The translations under genes and the position numbers were made by a program. Positions 62,488 to 64,000 of a stretch of DNA of 64,000 bases are shown piece by piece; within the stretch, counting starts at the first letter, position 1, and each line of letters starts with the position of its first letter. The notes under the pieces are model-generated. The model ran no database searches and was not told the DNA's origin. It saw only the letters and a program-made list of their open reading frames with translations. Source of the stretch: Bacteroidia bacterium (GTDB taxonomy: Bacteria > Bacteroidota > Bacteroidia > J057); NCBI GenBank assembly GCA_033391075.1, contig JAWPMV010000001.1:1612001-1676000 (forward strand). Reading direction: 5' to 3'.

Positions 62488-63174
62488 TTAATCCAGAATT
62501 TTCAATCTGATATCTTTGTAGTGGGTCTCACTCTTGGGATCATGAGCTTGTAAACCAACCGTCCCTTCACCTATTCTTCGTTTCTTGCTCCAGTCCTCAG
62601 GCTGAGTCCAGTCAACGGTCGTCTCACCATTAACCTTGATTATGATGCGGTTATCCTTAACAAGGATGTGGTAATCAAACCATTCTTTATCAGTAGAAGG
62701 GGCCGCATCCTGGTAGACAAACACTTCCCGGTTTTTTCCCACTTTCACTACATAAGGCTCAACGTCTTTGGGTGCAAACATATTTACAACTCCATACAAG
62801 CTTCCGGTTTTGCGAGGATCAGAATGGGTAGAATTTACCTGTGCTTCAAAGCCCAGATCCGGCCATCCTTTTTTCTGGTATTTGGTATGGAAATATACCC
62901 CTGAATTTGAATTGGCAGTTGTCATGACTTTGAGCTTGAGTTCAAAGTTTTTGAAAGAGGTTTCTTCTCCATCGGGAGTATAGAAAATATGGGCACGGCC
63001 TCCTTTGCATATAAGGCTTCCGTCCTTTACCATAAATGAGCCATTGTTCTCTGTACTCGCGGTCCAGTTGTGAGTGGATTCTCCATTAAAGATAGAGATA
63101 AAGCCATCCTCCTCCTGTGCAGAGAGAAATAGTAGAGGGAATAGCAGAAATGAAAAAATTAGTAGTCGTTTCAT
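62488..63174 (-). CDS. Secreted DUF1080 (3-keto-disaccharide hydrolase-like) protein
   Basis: From the ATG at 63174 the protein has 228 residues with a signal peptide (LIFSFLLFPLLFLSAQ). The concanavalin-like DUF1080 domain fills the rest: FISIFNGESTHNWTAS, FKNFELKLKVMTTANSNSGVYFHT and GTVGLQAHDPKSETHYKDIRLKIL are its usual blocks. Some members cleave 3-keto-glycosides after oxidation of the sugar by Gfo/Idh-type enzymes, and the window has two exported Gfo/Idh proteins. An in-frame ATG 36 bp upstream is less likely. The gene appears monocistronic. Confidence 0.9.
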   Translation of the reverse strand: MKRLLIFSFLLFPLLFLSAQEEDGFISIFNGESTHNWTASTENNGSFMVKDGSLICKGGRAHIFYTPDGEETSFKNFELKLKVMTTANSNSGVYFHTKYQKKGWPDLGFEAQVNSTHSDPRKTGSLYGVVNMFAPKDVEPYVVKVGKNREVFVYQDAAPSTDKEWFDYHILVKDNRIIIKVNGETTVDWTQPEDWSKKRRIGEGTVGLQAHDPKSETHYKDIRLKILD

Positions 63175-63259
63175 ATAGATCAATTTTTGAGTGTAAATAG
63201 ACCGATTCAAGCCCAGGGCTTATTTCGGCTAATCATCTACAAATAAGAGAAAAATATTT

Positions 63260-64000
63260 CTACATGACGGGTTGACGGTCAAATTCTTCCATAAATTTCT
63301 CCACCTTAAATTCTTCTGATGCAATTGACTTGATTTTATCTTCCAATTGGCTAATCCGACTTTTCATTTCTCCTTTTTGGAACTCCCGGATCTGACTTTG
63401 GTCTTCAATCTCTTGTAGAGTCTCCGAATAGCGAGCCATGACTCTTTGCTCATATTCTCCACTGGAAGAAAGCATCTTCGAAACGATAGGCAAGGATTCT
63501 ATACTGAGGAAAATGAATAGGATAAACCAGGAGGTATATTTTCTTTGGGGGTGTTCTTCATTATAGATATAGTCATCCAGACTATCAAGCTTACCGAAAA
63601 GATCATTGATAGATCGTTCGATAGTGGCTTTATTTTCCTGAGATTGTCGATTGATTTGCTGGATTTCCCGATCCTTTTTCCTCTCGCTTCGCTCTATGTT
63701 GTTTTCAACTTTATCCAGTTCATCATGCATCTCATCCAGAGAAAGGAAGATCAGTTCCTCTTCTGTAATTCCTTCGGCCAACAATTCTCTACGCATACGG
63801 GTCGTATCATTGCGGGCTTCTCGATTTCCATTTTCATAGGCCTGAATTCTGGATCGTCCTTGTTTGTTGAGCGATTTTCTAGGAGGGGAATAAGAAGAAT
63901 CTACGCGGATGTAGCGTGTGTCAGAAAGGCTTTTGATTCGTGAGATCGCCTTATTATTAGCAGAAATCCGCCAAAGCTGCTTTTTCCTGGCTTGTTTGTA
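63260..64000 (-). CDS. DUF4407-like membrane protein (partial, N-terminus off window)
   Basis: The frame is open from the window edge at 64000 to a stop at 63260, 246 residues, so the true start lies beyond the window. One hydrophobic segment (WFILFIFLSIESLPIVSKML) is flanked by long charged coiled-coil regions, before it rich in Glu, Arg and Asn (EVIHNELDKVENNIERSERKK in outline) and after it (EIEDQSQIREFQKGEMKSR). The LPIVSKMLSSSGEYE segment resembles the end of DUF4407 proteins, a tentative match. The function is unknown. Confidence 0.65.
   Translation of the reverse strand, partial: YKQARKKQLWRISANNKAISRIKSLSDTRYIRVDSSYSPPRKSLNKQGRSRIQAYENGNREARNDTTRMRRELLAEGITEEELIFLSLDEMHDELDKVENNIERSERKKDREIQQINRQSQENKATIERSINDLFGKLDSLDDYIYNEEHPQRKYTSWFILFIFLSIESLPIVSKMLSSSGEYEQRVMARYSETLQEIEDQSQIREFQKGEMKSRISQLEDKIKSIASEEFKVEKFMEEFDRQPVM

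Noticed and set aside
1..64000. CRISPR arrays, tRNA or rRNA genes, insertion sequences
   Set aside because: No regularly spaced repeats, clover-leaf sequences, rRNA segments or transposase motifs were recognised on either strand.

Overview
The window reads as chromosomal DNA of a member of the Bacteroidota, probably a marine or otherwise polysaccharide-degrading lineage. The evidence is a SusC/SusD pair, many lipoproteins with short lipoboxes, TAnnTTTG-like promoter elements and almost no Shine-Dalgarno signals. It cannot be placed to genus from sequence alone. No rRNA, tRNA, CRISPR array, transposase or phage gene was seen.

Region 1 (1-31 kb) is a catabolic locus for a sulfated, uronate-containing glycan. 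From the left edge come a partial GH88 unsaturated-uronyl hydrolase and a LacI regulator, divergent from a SusC/SusD importer. Next are a secreted enolase-superfamily enzyme, a three-gene operon (Tat-exported Gfo/Idh/MocA oxidoreductase, c-type cytochrome with DUF1549/DUF1553, Tat-exported DUF1501), a hydroxyacid-oxoacid transhydrogenase, and a PIG-L deacetylase fused to a CBM9-like domain. An SDR fructuronate reductase, a wrecked KDPG aldolase, uxaC and a dctP-sulfatase-uxaB-uxaA operon follow, then a second sulfatase and a second PIG-L deacetylase. Together these take free uronates to 2-keto-3-deoxygluconate. The kinase and an intact aldolase must lie elsewhere.

Region 2 (30-35 kb) holds phenylalanine hydroxylase, another Tat-type Gfo/Idh protein and DNA topoisomerase III. 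Region 3 (34.8-43.3 kb) is a complete clade II (Sec-type) nitrous oxide reductase cluster: nosZ, a membrane protein, nosL, a fasciclin lipoprotein, nosD, nosF and nosY on the minus strand. A lipoprotein cytochrome c and a polytopic membrane protein are divergent from it.

Region 4 (43.3-55 kb) is mixed: a sulfatase, an AT-rich and probably acquired NUDIX-transmembrane fusion, a ROK kinase divergent from an MFS sugar transporter, a di-haem peroxidase with an unknown exported partner, a YdjC-type deacetylase, a sarcosine-oxidase-like flavoenzyme, a Uma2 protein and an L,D-transpeptidase. Region 5 (55-64 kb) carries a second DUF1549/DUF1553 plus DUF1501 pair, this time with a LamG-like insertion, a fourth sulfatase, an unknown lipoprotein, a DUF1080 protein and a partial DUF4407-like membrane protein.

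The most unusual non-coding features are a pair of inverted, hairpin-bounded intergenic elements (14.4 and 50.8-51.0 kb) whose end stems differ by a compensatory change, a recurrent ACTACTA motif at the start of many transcription units, and a palindromic REP-like repeat at 60.0 kb. All homology calls are from memory of family motifs. No database search was run.
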